Part shown: positions 1 to 11,286 of the stretch, piece by piece
Position numbering within the stretch: the first letter of the stretch is position 1
Layout: each line of letters begins with the position of its first letter
Assembly (NCBI GenBank): GCA_964036275.1
Contig: OZ038433.1
Span: 18,296,257 to 18,360,256, forward strand
Direction: 5' to 3'
Source: Litoditis marina
Lineage: Eukaryota; Nematoda; Chromadorea; Rhabditida; Rhabditidae
Length of the DNA: 64,000 nt
Made by a program: the position numbers and the translations under genes
The notes under the pieces: generated by a model
Told to the model about the DNA's origin: nothing
What the model saw: the letters and a program-made list of their open reading frames with translations, nothing else
The model's database searches: none

Positions 1-162
1 AGCACGAATTCCAGTACAACACAGAATTGCGAAATTAATCTGACCGACACAAGGCACAGTGTTAATCCCCGAACCTTCTTGAAACCTGAAATACGAAATC
101 GATGACAGGTCAAGTCGATGAATGGTATTCATTGACTCACACATTAAAGATGTTTGTTACAG

Positions 163-908
163 CATTGGCTGCGTGTGGCACCAATTATCTTCGAATCGGC
201 GTTGTTTCAACCGTATCAGGGGTTTGGATAAATACGGATGGGACTCCATTCGACTACTCTTATTTTGATGGAGACGAGGTGGACGATACAGGATTCGTTG
301 AAGTCAGTTCTAGACTTCTCTAACAAGACCAATTAACAGAAACGCTTATTATTCAAACGCATTTTCGCCATGAATAGACTACCATAACAAAAAATATGTT
401 TCGTGTACTTGTTTCGTCAAGGGCAATGGAAAGCGAACATATCTTGTTTTTGTAGTTTGACACACACTATTATTGGCGAGTCTCGATTGAAAAGCAACGC
501 TGTCGCACTGCGAACACAGTAAGATAGGACAATATACACCGTGTCGACTTTCTTTCTACAACACTTATGAGGTTCTTGAGGTTTTCTGAGAACTATTTTA
601 GGTGAATGCACATTGGTTTTTCTTGTTGTGCACAAGCGTATATAAAGGGGTGAAGACTTTATTCCTTCAAGGAAGACAGCATAGGGCTGAGTCGAACAAC
701 CACATCAAGGCGGGCGGTCGAATTCTAGCAAATGAGACAGTGTGTGGATCAGAGATACGCAGATCAACTGATTACTCCGACCCCATACCGAATTGACCGT
801 ACGATGTTGCAGATGTATTACGCTGGATGCGGAGAGGGCTACGGTTTGTGGAATTCATATAGTGGAAACGATTTAGAAGATTATCTATGCAAGAAGAATG
901 CTGTATGA
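163..908 (+). CDS. C-type-lectin-like protein, last two exons only (partial)
   Basis: Two exons join in phase: 163-278 (acceptor TTGTTACAG, donor GAG/GTGGAC) and 813-908 (acceptor GATGTTGCAG, stop TGA at 906-908). The first encodes a segment with WINTDGTPFDYSYF, which resembles the W-I-x-SDGTP-x-DYTNW part of a C-type lectin fold. The second has CGEGYG-LW followed by LCKKNAV, like the W-x(n)-C-x(n)-ICKK end of such domains. The 5' exons lie left of the window or are lost, so total length is unknown. The intervening intron carries a MITE remnant near 690-790. Assignment to the lectin family rests on these two short motifs and is moderate to weak. If correct, the product would be a secreted protein of the nematode-expanded clec type, often linked to host defence. 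That role is family knowledge, not something seen here. Confidence 0.42.
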
Positions 909-3066
909 TACGCAATACTCATCACGGGTATCTAATCGTGCTCCGACACAGACAATGAAATGTGATAATTTGTTAATCAATACCAAGTCATTTTTTTTTG
1001 TGACGCTCGTTTTTTTATCAGATGATTAGAATGATTTTATGTAACGTTTTCCGAGAGCACAACTTTGTTAATAATCAAAAATGGTATAGCACTATCCCAA
1101 ATGTTGCCATCGACCTTCAACAAGTTAGCGAAGTATTGTTTTTCATACTGTTGTAACATCACTTTGAAATTCTCACTCTCTACATTTTTCTCCTCTGTTG
1201 TGTTCCTACGTGTCCCCCCACTTTTTGACGATTTATTCTTCTTGGTTGTAATCACAATAAATGTACAAATACACAGTTAGAGACAAAGCTCTAAAACAAT
1301 AAGCAGAAATTGATCTCGTTGGTTTCCTGTTTGCGTTCAATTTGAAACGCTGTTTATTGATGGAACCATATCTATACACAGAGAGACTGCCTTTCACAAA
1401 GGACGAACGGGTCAGGCGAAAGATATACCACTGCGCGATGAAATGAGACAAAAGTGACAAAAGGAACCCGCTGTCAACGTATTTCATCACATTCAACTGT
1501 TGCATTATACCCATCGTTGAAATAACGCTTTCATACCAAGCAGGAACCAAGTTTATAAGAAAACTGCTCAAACATGACTTGCTATCAAATGGTTCGATTG
1601 CTGTTTGGTACGGTGCTCTTTTAACTGAAAAATTGTGAATGAGTGTTTTTTCATATTTGTTTTGCATGCATCAGTCTCGATTTTTTGAAGAGCACTTGTT
1701 GCAGTGAGGGTTTGCATCTTTCATTAGCCCGTTCTTGGTTTTTTTCGAAAAGAAGATTGGAAGAGACAGTGAACGCTTGCATTCAAAACCTCTAGTTTCT
1801 AGACTCTCACGAAACGCCAGAAAACTTGGTTTTGTAATGTTTGTTACAAGTCGTCACGCAACTCATTAATAGTTTTCTCTCACGTTTTGGCAACATTTGT
1901 CATGCTCTCATTTGTTTTCCTCCATAAAAATCGTCGTACTACTTTTCAGTGTGTTTTTTGTTTGTCGACTGTATCGCTCGATGTTCCGTGATATTTCTCT
2001 CAACGAAGACAGAGATCTTTTCTGTCTTGGTACATCGGAAAGTCACGCACGAGCGTTTTTCCTCTGACCCGTTTCTCATTTGATGTGGAAAAAAGCAGTA
2101 TCTTTGTGTAGGGACAGGCTTTCACCAATATCCAGAGTTTTAGAACTTAATTGAATAGAAAACAAACATTTTCCGGCTGTTTGTTCCACAACTATGTCTG
2201 CATCTTCCTAGAATACACGACCGAGTAAGCTTAGAAAAATAATAAGTTCGAGGAGATGTACGCCACGAAAGGCTCCAGTAACTCCCTTTTTCACTTCACA
2301 GGTTCACCAGAATTTTTAGGTGGAATACCAGGGATACCGACATATTGATGCAATACTTGTTATTACAGGCGAAAACAGGAATTACCTGCCTATATTGGAG
2401 AACGTATGACTCATCGCCAATGAAGTTATTCGTATATCAATTGCCGATAAACTAGTTCAACGCTCAGACTTTATCATGAGAGAGATGGCCTTTGTATTAC
2501 ACGAATCCATGTGAGAGTGATAACACTAACATACAGTAACCTGACGTTACAAAGGATGACTATGTTCCCTTTCAAAAAGCGTGTGGAGATGAAATCATTG
2601 TGTTATAAGAATTGAATAAGTAGTGTAAAACTGTTTACTTAGCATCAGTAGAAAAGTGCCATGGTCGCCTTCTTGCGGTCTTTCTCCAACAAGTCGCAGC
2701 CGATTGCCCGGTCACTTTTGTAGCGTCTTCGACAAGAGAGTATGCAAGAGAGCTTGACGCAGATTGTCTAAGCTTGTCTGCAACCTCATGGATCACCATG
2801 CTCTACTCGTCTTCGGTACTGTCCAATTCTTCTTTGTAGTGTTTGAGAAACTAAAAAAGTGCAAAAAACGAAGTTCATGTTTTGTTTCTCGCTAGTATAG
2901 AATACTATGAGTGAAATATTGAGAGTACAAAAAAGCTATAATCAACAATTTGTTATGTTTTTTTTTAAAAGATGAAAACTTTCTCAGAACAGAAGAATTT
3001 ATGTTTGTTATCGATTAAGTTACATTTACACCGGTTTGGCCCCTTTTAATAATTGAATCATTCCAG
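909..3066. other. Intergenic stretch without a recognisable gene
   Basis: No exon chain with consistent splice sites and phases was found on either strand. A degraded piece of the AGAGTGTGCAG-type MITE lies near 2680-2770, with AGAGTATGCAAGAGAG and the neighbouring CGGTCACTTTTGTAGC. ORFs of up to 144 codons on the minus strand (1233-1667) have no family features and are probably chance. Confidence 0.5.
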
Positions 3067-3210
3067 AATACTCTGGACGGCCTCGTCTACAGTATGACTT
3101 CCCCATATACCAACAATTACGTGAAAAGAATACATCTCCACCAAGCATTTGAGGATACGGCAACAGTTTATGGCATCTATAGTTCGTATCACCAATCCAA
3201 ATTAGTCTAA
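3067..3210 (+). pseudogene. Orphan last exon of the small secreted-protein family (copy 0)
   Basis: The acceptor CATTCCAG at 3059-3066 is followed by an open frame of 47 codons ending in TAA at 3208-3210. It aligns with exon 4 of the complete copy at 15623: both share LDG near the start, KRIHL/NRIHL, TATV and IYSSY. No matching exons 1-3 are visible upstream in the window. It is therefore either the end of a gene whose other exons are too diverged to see, or a leftover fragment of a duplicated copy. Function as for the complete copy at 11287-15835. Confidence 0.5.
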
Positions 3211-4250
3211 GAAAGATATACGAATTAAAGTGAGCGACCACTCTGACTCACGTAAATAATGAATTCACATGCTACTATCATTCGGTGAAAACCCGGTTTT
3301 CAATTATTCTGTAATGTTCTATACTTGTTGTGATGTATTGGTAGAAAGTGAGGTTGGTGGTAAGGGTAATGATTGTGGTTGTTGTGTGTAGTTTTATCTG
3401 TTTAACACATCACAACTTTTTATTCACGGTCTGACTACTCAACGTTAGAGTTCTACAAACAAGTCACACCGGATCATCCTATCGCATTTGTCGTTAGTTT
3501 TTGTTTGAGAACTGTCTAGAACTGACACATTTTTCCACTCGAAAACCAATCAACAACCGCCATCTAGTTGAATCGATCAAAAATTGGTTATGTTTGCTGA
3601 TTGTTCATTTTTTTTCTCGGTTGAATGTGTCGTAACAAATTCTTCCTACAAAATGAATATCATTTGGTGCACAAAATGCAAAATAACGAGGTGTGATCTC
3701 GGGTAAATTCGCTTGTTCCCATACTAAAGTATACGTCGTCATGAATCTTCTAAAGACTTGTCTTTGAAAAAATGCTCTTGAACGCATTAGTTTCGTTTTC
3801 AATGAATATTTCCAAAAATATATGTGGGGCTGAAGCGATAGGCAGCCAAGTTTGTACAGAGTATACTTCTCTTCGAAAATAATTGTTTCGATCTGGACTA
3901 GACCTCGAAATAAACAGAATAGAATAGAATAAAATAGAATGTTTATTTGCGATTGAACACGTGTCTTTCCACATTGGTATATATCGCACTACAAATTATG
4001 ATTGTAGATTTAAAAGAAAACACGACAAAATACAAGTTTGCTTCTGAAATGAAATGGGTGTGATCTTTCGAACCACAACCATATACTTTCGATACCTTCT
4101 ACCCCGAGCTTCTTCCTTTTCTTCCTCTCGTAACTAAGTTAGTTTGTTTCCTGCTTTCATGATTCTCAGACATAGCAATAAATTTTGTTCGCTCTTCTCT
4201 GCCTCGCAACCAGCACAGATTTCAATCTAGAAACAAAATTTAAGGTCGAA
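3211..4250. other. Intergenic stretch with a pentanucleotide microsatellite
   Basis: No gene recognised. 3918-3950 is a short (AGAAT)n-type run. Similar (ATTCT)n runs occur at 39868-39888 in the opposite sense, each beside an AATCGCGAATAAA-like or TTTATTTGCGATT motif. This may mark the 3' tail of a dispersed short element. Confidence 0.35.
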
Positions 4251-4779
4251 TCATGAAAAAGTGGGGGCCCAACGAATGTAAGATTTGTCTTCTGCTGTGC
4301 GCCCCTTAGACAACTACTCTCAAATGGAACAGCTACTGCTACAAAAACCGAAAAATACTAATATACTCAAGTATAACTGTTCATTACAAACATACACAAA
4401 AGTCGTAAAATATTTTCTCAAACCTGTAAACTAGAATCTACAAGTCACAGCTGCGAAAGAGAGAACAACTGTTGAATAATATGACAAACGTTATAGCACC
4501 TAGAATTGAAGTAATGACAAAAAATGCCAACCATTGTGCACAAAACCAGGAACTCTATAATTGAGTACGTTGAGTTAACATCTGTGATTTGTAGATTCTA
4601 GTTTACAGGTTTGAGAAAATATTTTACGACTTTTGTATGTTTGTAATGAACAGTTATACTTGAGTATATTAGTATTTTTCGGTTTTTGTAGCAGTAGCTG
4701 TTCCATTTGAGAGTAGTTGTCTAAGGGGCGCACAGCAGAAGACAAATCTTACATTCGTTGGGCCCCCACTTTTTCATGA
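4251..4779. mobile_element. Foldback element with ~200-bp inverted arms
   Basis: The left arm (about 4251-4450, beginning TCATGAAAAAGTGGGGGCCC) and the right arm (about 4582-4779, ending GGGCCCCCACTTTTTCATGA) are near-perfect reverse complements. A spacer of about 130 bp separates them. There is no ORF. Such a structure is typical of a foldback transposon or long palindromic MITE, and a transcript would form a long double-stranded hairpin. A diverged relative of one arm end (AAAAAGTGGGGGACCAGG) occurs near 9800. Confidence 0.9.
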
Positions 4780-4889
4780 ATTTTTCTCTTTTTGTATACA
4801 TGCCGTAGGTATGTGGTTTGATCTGTACGGTGCAGATAAAATTGTTTCCTTAATCAACCACTTGTCAAGTATTACCATCATTCGGAAAA

Positions 4890-5480
4890 AAATATGACGT
4901 CAACATTGCAGTTCTAGAAACTTAGTTCATCTGCCCTTCAGAATCCCAGAATACGTCATGTTTGAATGAACTTTCATCGTGAATTGACCATTTTTAAGAA
5001 ACTTCCAGCATTCGAAAACATATTTCACGTCAATTTTTTCAAAATTTGACGTCATCTGGCCTTCTGAATTCCAGAATAAGTCATATTTAGATAAAGTTTT
5101 ATCGTTAATATACCATTTTTAAGATATTTTCAGCAGTTGAAAATATATGTGACGTCAACTTTGCACTTTTCAAAAATGACGTCATCTGGTCTCCAGAATC
5201 CCAGAATACGTCACTCTTAGATTGAGTTTCACCGTTAATTGACCCTTTCTAAGACATTTTCAGCATTTGAAAATATATGTGACGTCAACTTTGCACTTTT
5301 CAATAATGACGTCATCTGGTCTCCAGAATCCCAGAATACGTCACTCTTAGATTGAGTTTCACCGTTAATTGACCCTTTCTAAGATATTACCATCATTTGA
5401 AAATAAATGTGACGTCAACTTTGCACTTTTCAAAAATGACGTCATCCGAGCTCCAGAATCCTCGATAACGTCATCAGTAG
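4890..5480. repeat. Tandem array of ~130-bp units rich in TGACGTCA octamers
   Basis: Four to five diverged units. The last three are spaced almost exactly 130 bp apart. Each complete unit has two perfect CRE/ATF-type palindromes TGACGTCA 27 bp apart. Octamers start at 4895, 5047, 5150, 5177, 5280, 5307, 5410 and 5437. Further TACGTCA-like half sites follow each CCAGAATCCCAGAA segment. The two central units are nearly identical to each other, while the left units are more diverged. Confidence 0.88.
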
Positions 5481-6406
5481 AAGACTTACATTTAAATCGA
5501 TGTCAGTTCATGTGGTGGTATCATACTTCAAATTTTACTTGAATTGGTTAGGACTGAGCTGAGTTATAACGCAATTTGATTTACCCCGACAGAGAGGGCG
5601 AGAGAGTGCACGAAATGAAGAGACGCAGAGACATTTTCAAAGACCTATAACTTGATGAAAAAAAAAATTGTTTTGAAAAAAGTTTGCGCCCCCAAGGTTT
5701 GAGTGCGATATCTGTCGTGTCCCAAATTTTCAGTCAAATCGGTTCACACATAAAAATTTCCCAGGAGTGCGCACCAACACAGACGGAAGGACGGAAGGAA
5801 ACACGGCGGAAGTTGGCGGTCTGCATGAAGCGCATAACGTCATAACTCGGCTCAAACTCAATCAATTTTGTTCAAATTTTGAACATAACTCGTAAATGTG
5901 CCATAGAAAATCAGCAAATCATAAAAAGTTCTGATTTGCACAATCGGACCTTTTTGAGAGTGAACTAAAAAAATGAAAGCGCGCATTAGCCGGACCAAAG
6001 ACAAATCTCGCACAGCGCTTCGCGCTGCGCGCGATAGACAAATGTGCATAACAACTGTGATCGAAAGTATAATTCAGTTATTAGGTATTGTCGCTATTGC
6101 GAAAATTTCAAAACTTTTCCTACAAGTGATTCAGAACAACTGCTTTTTAAGTTCCTCGGAGCGGCTCATTCTTCGGAACTGTTCCAAAACAAACAAAGAA
6201 GAAATTCCGTTGTTTTGCATAGAGAGGTTCTCAAAAAGAGCTCTCGGTTACTTGTTTTCACAAAAGTTTTCACACTGATGCTAATGTAAACCTAGCCCTG
6301 AACTGAAAACCTAGCCCTAAACTGCCTTAGTACACTCAACAACCAAATCACGCCCACAGCTGAATGGGAATTCCCGTAGTTACGGGGGAACATTTCGACC
6401 AGCACC
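5481..6406. other. Intergenic, repeat-like; 5' flank of copy A
   Basis: It contains a GGAAGGACGGAAGG segment (about 5784-5800) and the palindromic run GCGCTTCGCGCTGCGCGC (about 6013-6030), both of dispersed-repeat character. The last ~100 bp (from about 6310) are homologous to the 5' flank of copy B at 11190-11286 (CTGCCTTAGTACACT, CCACGCCCACA, CAGCACCATG). They are probably the duplicated promoter of the secreted-protein family. ORFs near 5973-6289 have no recognisable content. Confidence 0.4.
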
Positions 6407-7566
6407 ATGCTTCTGCTTCTGATGTCCTTTTTGCCGGGAATCATGGGATACGTTACTGTTGGGGAGGTGAAAACACAATTATATCATTCTAATGCCATAA
6501 TATGGCATACTATGCAGCTGTCAGTATCCCGACTGTTAGAGCTGAACCCTTCTTTTGGAGACGGGAATAAAAATGTGTTTTCAAGTTTCTGATGCCTCTA
6601 ATGTTACTCTTGTTACTGACTACGGTTACATGCGTTAGTATCTAGGAAAAACATATATTGCAGATCGATAGCTTAGTGAAAATGGAGTTTGTGACCTGGC
6701 AAATGTTTAGAAAACAGCAAGCAATAAAAGTCACCGAACCACTTTGATTCACAACAACAGTTCGGTCACCCCTATATGCTAGAAGTTAAATGAACAGTCA
6801 CGTAAAGTTAGCATTCTAATGAGGAATCGTGCACTTTGTCCTTGCCGTTTCCGAGTTCTGCTGTGTTCGACACGATTCACGTGACTGTGCAACTGCCTAA
6901 CAGTATAGGATGTTCCAGTGGCCGGGAGGGATTGACTTCAATTTGGCAGACGACCAATCGGTTCTTTTCCGAGTCAACTACACCGGAAACGGGTTCGTCA
7001 ACCTGCGAAGATAGAAGCAACTGTCTTTTCAACAGCCTTGAACAGCCTGTGAAAATTGTCCTATCCTACACCGTTGTTTTGGCAGTTTGATCCCATTGAT
7101 TTTCGGGTAAAACTCGTAATTAAAAGCATGGGTCGAAGTCGAACTACAATAAGTATATGTTTGGGCGAAGCTCAGATAATTACCAGCCAGCTGGCTGGTA
7201 ACTTTTGCAGCTGCCTCGACGGGAGAGTGTGGAGATCAAAGAGACGCAGATGTCTGCGCCCTCATTGATCCTCATGCTATCTTGCTTATGTAACTCGTTA
7301 AAAGAATAACATTGGCGACAATGGTTCGGAGCGTACGGCGAGCGGGTGTTGAATAGTTGCTAGGAGATGGGAGAGTGTGTAGATCAAAGATACGCAGGCG
7401 ACTAGTTGAACTCCGTTCCTTAATTGAGTGTACGATCAATCGTTCTGGGAATATTTACGAACATTCATGCATGCATTCCAGGTATTTGTCTATCAGTCTA
7501 GCAACCGACTACAACCCCAGAGAAAAATCAAGATTGGCTGTTAATTTGTCCATCAGAGAAAAAGAG
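6407..7566 (+). pseudogene. Small secreted-protein family, copy A (exons 1-3, last exon missing)
   Basis: Exons 6407-6466, 6919-6992 and 7482-7566 join in phase. Exon 1 is a signal peptide (MLLLLMSFLPGIMG). Exon 2 gives WPGGIDFNLADDQS and ends YTGNG. Exon 3 gives ISLATDYNPREKS. The donor after exon 3 (GAG/GTCAGA) should lead to a last exon like that at 15623, but none is visible before copy B begins at about 11190. The copy is thus probably truncated, or its fourth exon has been lost or replaced by the unrelated exon series at 7873-10330. Introns contain AGAGTGTGCAG-type MITEs. The short N-terminal signal plus WP-x(n)-VNYTG-x-G layout is reminiscent of nematode CUB-like (DUF141) secreted proteins, but I cannot confirm that. 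Confidence 0.55.
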
Positions 7567-7872
7567 GTCAGAATCAATCGGAAGTATATAGAGGACTATA
7601 TAGAGGCCTTGATGTCCTATGTCCATTATAGCAGCTGTAGCTCTGAGCTAGTCTTACACTACCTTACTATCTGGTGAAAGTTTGCTTATTGTTGTAAGCA
7701 AATGCAAATGAGACCGCTTGAAAATTTGTGAATTGTGATTTGGATAAGACAGCTCAGTCCGCGGAATAAAATAGTAATAGTAGTCAACATTTGGAGAGGA
7801 CTGCGCAGACTGCATATTAATCATTTTCTCATTATTTCTTAAGTTCTTATTATTTTATCTATGTCGTTTTAG

Positions 7873-10330
7873 ACTGCCGAAAGCGAGGAGTTCGCCAAGT
7901 GCGGGACCCTGAGGAAGTTCAACACGTTCTTGAAGAGGTGAGCCTTTATTTTCTGAATGATTGTATCCTCCGCTAAGGGAAATGAACTCGTTCAACATCT
8001 TGCTCACCCGCTCTATTTATCAAATATATATAATTTATGTGCTAATAATGGCTAACTATTTCAAGAAGAGATTCGCTTTTCTATTCTCAGAGTTTTTGAG
8101 TCGTTATGATCAAAATATTAAATATAAGCAATTGGTTTCGATTCACGCGAAAATCACATCTATCATAACTTGACATTTGAAAGAGCCTGGAAGAAAATAT
8201 TTCTATTCAGTGTCGATTAGCAAACTGAAGACCCGTAAATGAAAAACTAGTTTTTGAAGAGACAGTCGTAGCTCTCACGTCTCACACCTAGCATTAGCAT
8301 GATTCGTTTTATTAAGTAGTAGTTTCAATCTATTTTTCGATTTTTGGTGATGTCTTGTGAATCGCTTATATTGTTGATGTATGACACTTCGAATAACCCG
8401 AACAGTGTTTTACGAACAAATCGGGAAAATTTGTAATGTTTAATGACAAATAGAAAAACACGGGTCTCTTTATGTAGCATAGTCGCATTTCGCATATGAG
8501 ATGTGAAACAGTGGTTGTACTGTTTGCGTTTGCGTTGGATCTATTAATAATGTTCGAACTTTTTATTCTAATTGTTTATTCCCAATGTTTCTCTCAAAAA
8601 AGTTATTACAGTTCATTCGAAAGGATGACCCTACTTCTGCTGAAAGATGCCTCTTCGGTGCGTTTCTTGACCAAAAGGAATGTGGAACTGGATGAAGATT
8701 TAGGTTAGTTAATTTCGTGTAGTTATTGGTGTATTATGATGAGCATAGATCATACTCCAATAACGTAGTCTAAATAACGTAAAAATAACGACCCACTTTA
8801 TTAACGAATGTCGTGCTCGTTCCCTGTGAAAACTGAATCTCTTTTTATTTGGGCATTGAGATTAGAAAATATAAGTACATGAATTTAGTCATCTCAGAAA
8901 ATTAGCGTTGAGCGCCTCGTTCTTGCCTCTCTCTGTTTGACTATTAAAACAGTGTCAGTCACTTGATTTAAGATAACAGATTGAAGTGTACTGATGTTAC
9001 ATTTTCTGACTAGAAACGAGAGTAAAAAGTAGTGTTTTATGTTTTTTCTTCCGGGAACGCAAATTCGCTCCGAGTAGGAACGTTTCTCAAAGTTGCTAGG
9101 CACCCTTAGTTTGGAAACGTTCCCATTGTTCTCAACCCATTTTTATTCCCATATTCCATCAGGAACTGGATCTACTTTATGCTTTCTCAGTTGTCCAAAT
9201 ATTATTTTATAAACATTAACACATACGCTTTGCTGAGTAGTGAGTACTTTGCCACAAATAGCGAAGCGACGTGAATGAATGAATATGTAAATTTGTAGAA
9301 GCTACTAGAACAAAGCCCATTTGGGAACGCTGTTTAACGTTTCCATACGAACGTTCCCGGAAATACTGATGCGTACTGCCACTGATTTTTAACCAATTTA
9401 TGTGGACAACAAAGTCGCCCATTACGGGTAAAATAAAATAAAGATGGAGGGTATTCAGACAGATGTTGGAACGTACATTTACATTTATCTATTTTTCAGA
9501 AAAGCTGTGCGATGCGATAGCATGAGGTAATGCTGGAGATCCTGGTCAAGGAGCCCATCAACTTAAACAGGCAGAGTGAGTGAGTAACTGTTTAAATTTT
9601 CAATATATATTCAATTATCTGGCTCCGAGATATAACAAAAGTTGCTAAGGTTCGGCGCACGGCTCGGAGAAACAATATGTGTTACGTATAATATATGGTC
9701 AGATGATTTTGGGGTAGATTTTAGTTTCCATCCCGTTATCCCGTACAACTATTTACTTGCGATGATGATATTACGGAGTCAAAGCCAGTATAATTCATAA
9801 AAAGTGGGGGACCAGGAAGTGTGTGAGTTCTGTTTAGTAGTTTAGTTGCACTGTTTTTTTAGCAAAAGGTAACCAATACTATGTTGTGAATGAGTTTTGC
9901 ACAACAATAGATCTACCCTGGCAATTCCAGAATAACTAGTATACCGTCTCTTAAAGCCTCTTAAAGTAGTATCTTAAAGCCCGACAAAGCACGGATACTT
10001 CTTAGCCGTTTTATGCGCTCGCGGCGCTTACTCTGTATAAAGATCTAGCTCCCTCTTTTCTGCCTGAAGTCGGGTTTTACATAGCGAATGGCTGTTCTGT
10101 TGAGATTTTTACCCGCTAGAGTAGTATTTTTGAATTTAATAGAACGATATCTATTGGTAAATCCCTAAGTTTGCATACTTTTCAATTACACGGTTATTCA
10201 CAGCTCTTGTAAACTATCAGAAACATCAAATTGTATTCCCGTGTCCTGCCTTTTGTAATCAGCGTTTAATTTCAGCTGAACCGGATAAGAGCGAATCCCG
10301 CGGACTGGATGACATTACCTCGACGAGTTG
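7873..10330 (+). pseudogene. Exon series of an unrecognised gene, frame broken in third exon
   Basis: GC-richer blocks with good splice signals lie at 7873-7937 (ends KFNTFLK), 8612-8703 (KDASSVRFLTKRNVELDEDL), 9500-9575 and 10276-10330 (SESRGLDDITSTS). The first two join in phase, and the third continues as EKLCDAIA. A TGA at 9523-9525 then stops that frame, while the next frame continues openly as EVMLEILVKEPINLNRQ and joins in phase to the fourth block. A single-base shift would explain this, so I read it as a decayed gene or fragment. An alternative is that the gene simply ends at the TGA. No family was recognised. The 5' part of the gene is not identifiable, since the sequence upstream of 7873 belongs to copy A and MITEs. 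Confidence 0.35.
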
Positions 10331-11286
10331 GTAAATACAACTTTTATTTGATATTTTGAAGCTTGTTGCATCTTGCTGGTCGATTTTCGATATGAGCATA
10401 TTTAACGTTTTGCTTGGTTTTATTAGTAATTTTAGGCACAGATTCTAGAGTCACATCTTTTATCCTATTTTACATTTTTATTATTTCGCTATCAAATATT
10501 TATATGTATTTATAAATATGTAAGCTGGTTTCTAGGAGATTTTCGAAAAATAGGATTATAAGAATATTAATTGAGCCATCGAATTTCTTTTTTGTGAATT
10601 ATCGTGTCTTCTGTTGCACTTAACTTGTTACTTTTTCTAAGTAGGTTCTATTTCCGAGACTCCCATTTTCAGACAATTTGTTATTTTCATTCTTATTTGT
10701 TATGTTGTTGTTATGTTGCCTATAAATATTTCATTTTATACGTGTTTTTGTTAGGTTATCCAGTTATTTCAAAATGAAAAGAATTTCAAATTACAGTCCT
10801 GATAAGAATCAATAAATGAAAAATCAATAAAAAATACTGAAAAATCGATATCGGAATCTATATTTGATCCACGTTCACCTTTCCATTTGTTGAACAGTTC
10901 CACCACCAAATATGAACCGTTCCAACACAAAAGGTTGAAAATGAACGGGTGCAGCACCCCCATTATAAACGGGTGTTGCTACCATGTGTCATTTGGAGTT
11001 GGAACGGTTCGTATTTGGTGTTGGAACCGTGCACGCCGGTGCCTAAGCTAATGGTTCTCGAAGAGTGCGTTTGCTCACACGTCTCTAGAAGGGTGGCCAA
11101 CTACCAAAGCTAATTTGTCACATTGAGTAAAATATTTTCCGTCTGTTGATCTTTCTCACATAAATGTGCCGAGTGAAACCTTAAAAGAACCTTAACCCTA
11201 GACTGCCTTAGTACACTTACCAACCAGGCCACGCCCACATCTGAATGGAACTTCCGTAGTTACGGAGAAACATTTCCACCAGCACC

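Noticed and set aside
6290..6345. Interstitial telomere-like repeat (CCTAGCCCTAAAC)
   Set aside because: It does not match the nematode TTAGGC repeat in tandem, and it is simply part of the flank shared with copy B.
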